Below are positions 5,609 through 6,633 of a DNA stretch of 6,633 bases, one piece after another. Each line of letters starts with the position of its first letter. Position 1 is the stretch's first letter. Source of the DNA: Clostridiales bacterium (lineage in GTDB: Bacteria; Bacillota; Clostridia; Christensenellales; UBA3700); the NCBI GenBank assembly GCA_014799645.1, contig JAAVHQ010000001.1, forward strand, positions 80,053 through 86,685. The letters run 5' to 3'. A model generated the notes under the pieces. That model saw only the letters and a list, made by a program, of their open reading frames with translations, was not told where the DNA came from and made no database searches. A program made the translations under genes and the position numbers.

Positions 5609-6633
5609 ATGAAAATAGTTGTGGTTGGCTGCGGAATAATAGGAAAAACAATAATAGCTAAATTGATAAAAGAAAAACATGATGTTACTGCGATAGACGT
5701 AGATTCGTCCGTAATAGCCGAAGTTTCGGATTTGTATGACGTGATGGCAATTTGCGGAAATGGCACCGAACACGATAGATTAAGAGAAGCTAAGGTCGAA
5801 AAAGCAGATATTTTTATCGCTGTTACGAGTTCGGATGAACTCAACATGCTTGCATGCTTTATTGCTAAGCGCATGGGCGCGAAGAACACTGTTGCAAGGA
5901 TTAGAAATGCCAAGAATAATGACGACAGTTTTATTTTTATGAAAGAACAGCTTGAGCTGTCTATTGCGATAAATCCCGAAAAACGCACCGCGCAAGCTAT
6001 ATACAATCTTTTGAAACTTCCGGGAGCGAGTAAAGTCGAGACGTTCGGTAATAACGGGTTCGATATGGTAGAGTTGCCTGTCCGCAAGGATTCGGTAATG
6101 GACGGCGCTAAACTTATTGATTTGCGAAAAAAGTACAAAGCCGATTTTCTAGTCTGCGCCGTTGGTAGGGGTGATAATCTATTTATTCCAAATGGCGATT
6201 TTATGTTGCAAGCAGGAGATAAAGTCGGTCTTATCATATCCGAAGAGAACACGACGTCGGTTCTTAAAATGCTTGGGCTTGTACATAAACAAATAAAAAG
6301 CGTTATTATTCTCGGCGCGGGAACTATGGCACACTATCTCACTGAAATTCTCTTGCGGCGTAGAATAGCAGTTAAGGTAATCGAGCAAAACAAGGCTCGC
6401 GCAGATGACCTTTGCGCGCGTTTTCCGAAAGCCGATATTATTTACGGCGACGGAATGAGCGAAGATTTGCTCGCTGAAGAGAGAATAGACGACGCCGACG
6501 CGCTCGTTGCGCTCACCGGCAAAGACGAGGAAAATATATTGATTTCGTTCTATGCGATATCTCGAAACGTTCCTAAAGTAATAGCAAATGTCAACCGGAG
6601 CGAATTATCTACGCTTGCGGAAAAACTCGGACT
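5609..6633 (+). CDS. trkA: Trk potassium uptake system NAD-binding regulatory subunit TrkA, 3' partial
   Basis: The frame is open from this ATG to the window edge: 341 complete codons of an expected 450 or so. TrkA is the cytoplasmic nucleotide-sensing subunit that gates the TrkH/TrkG potassium channel. Two RCK units are visible. The first opens with KIVVVGCGIIGKT (GxGxxG at 7-12), has D30 at the end of the second strand for the NAD ribose, GNGTEHDRLREA (50-61) and AVTSSDELNMLAC (71-83). A RCK_C-type domain follows (about 145-225). The second Rossmann unit starts at SVIILGAGTMA (231-241), with IEQNKARADDLC, YGDGMSEDLL and ALTGKDEENIL (301-311). The last glycine of its GxGxxG is alanine (A241), suggesting weaker or altered nucleotide binding there. 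GGAG (5594-5597) is the ribosome binding site, about 11 nt from the ATG. A near-consensus promoter precedes it. trkH may follow outside the window. Confidence 0.95.
   Translation, partial: MKIVVVGCGIIGKTIIAKLIKEKHDVTAIDVDSSVIAEVSDLYDVMAICGNGTEHDRLREAKVEKADIFIAVTSSDELNMLACFIAKRMGAKNTVARIRNAKNNDDSFIFMKEQLELSIAINPEKRTAQAIYNLLKLPGASKVETFGNNGFDMVELPVRKDSVMDGAKLIDLRKKYKADFLVCAVGRGDNLFIPNGDFMLQAGDKVGLIISEENTTSVLKMLGLVHKQIKSVIILGAGTMAHYLTEILLRRRIAVKVIEQNKARADDLCARFPKADIIYGDGMSEDLLAEERIDDADALVALTGKDEENILISFYAISRNVPKVIANVNRSELSTLAEKLG

Noticed and set aside
5527..6252. Long minus-strand open frame of 241 codons opposite trkA
   Set aside because: The plus strand here encodes a clear TrkA with all family motifs. 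The antisense translation has low-complexity Ser/Ile/Phe-rich composition and no recognisable domain.

Overview
The window looks like an ordinary chromosomal segment of an anaerobic Firmicute, probably an uncultured gut-type Clostridia lineage. I base this on the gene content (QueH-type queuosine enzyme, two-RCK TrkA, a PA14/discoidin surface protein), AG-rich Shine-Dalgarno sites, a TTG start and moderate GC. The exact taxon cannot be read from the sequence. All six genes lie on the + strand. Both end genes are cut by the window edges.

Layout. (1) Positions 3-1415: the 3' end of a large secreted, membrane-anchored protein with PA14-like, discoidin-like and jelly-roll sugar-binding-like modules and one C-terminal transmembrane helix. 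(2) 1436-2245: a polytopic membrane protein resembling the YwaF/TMEM164 family, starting at TTG only 20 nt after the first gene. (3) 2327-3550 and (4) 3562-4848: two adjacent, strongly divergent proteins with the iron-containing alcohol dehydrogenase (Fe-ADH) fold. Neither has the metal ligands, so they are probably not dehydrogenases. (5) 4832-5449: queH, epoxyqueuosine reductase, overlapping the previous gene by 17 nt. (6) 5609-6633: the first 341 codons of trkA, behind its own near-consensus sigma-70-type promoter.

Working together. Genes 1-5 are closely packed: 20 nt, 81 nt, 11 nt, then a 17-nt overlap. They could form one transcript or two, since the 81-nt gap holds a dyad symmetry and promoter-like sequences. 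Genes 3-5 are the tightest unit. trkA is set off by 159 nt with a hairpin and a strong promoter, so it starts a new transcription unit.

The most unusual content is the pair of degenerate Fe-ADH paralogs. Each keeps different fragments of the nucleotide-binding motifs and has lost the metal site, which suggests a non-catalytic or heteromeric role. No RNA gene, CRISPR array, insertion sequence or phage feature was seen.
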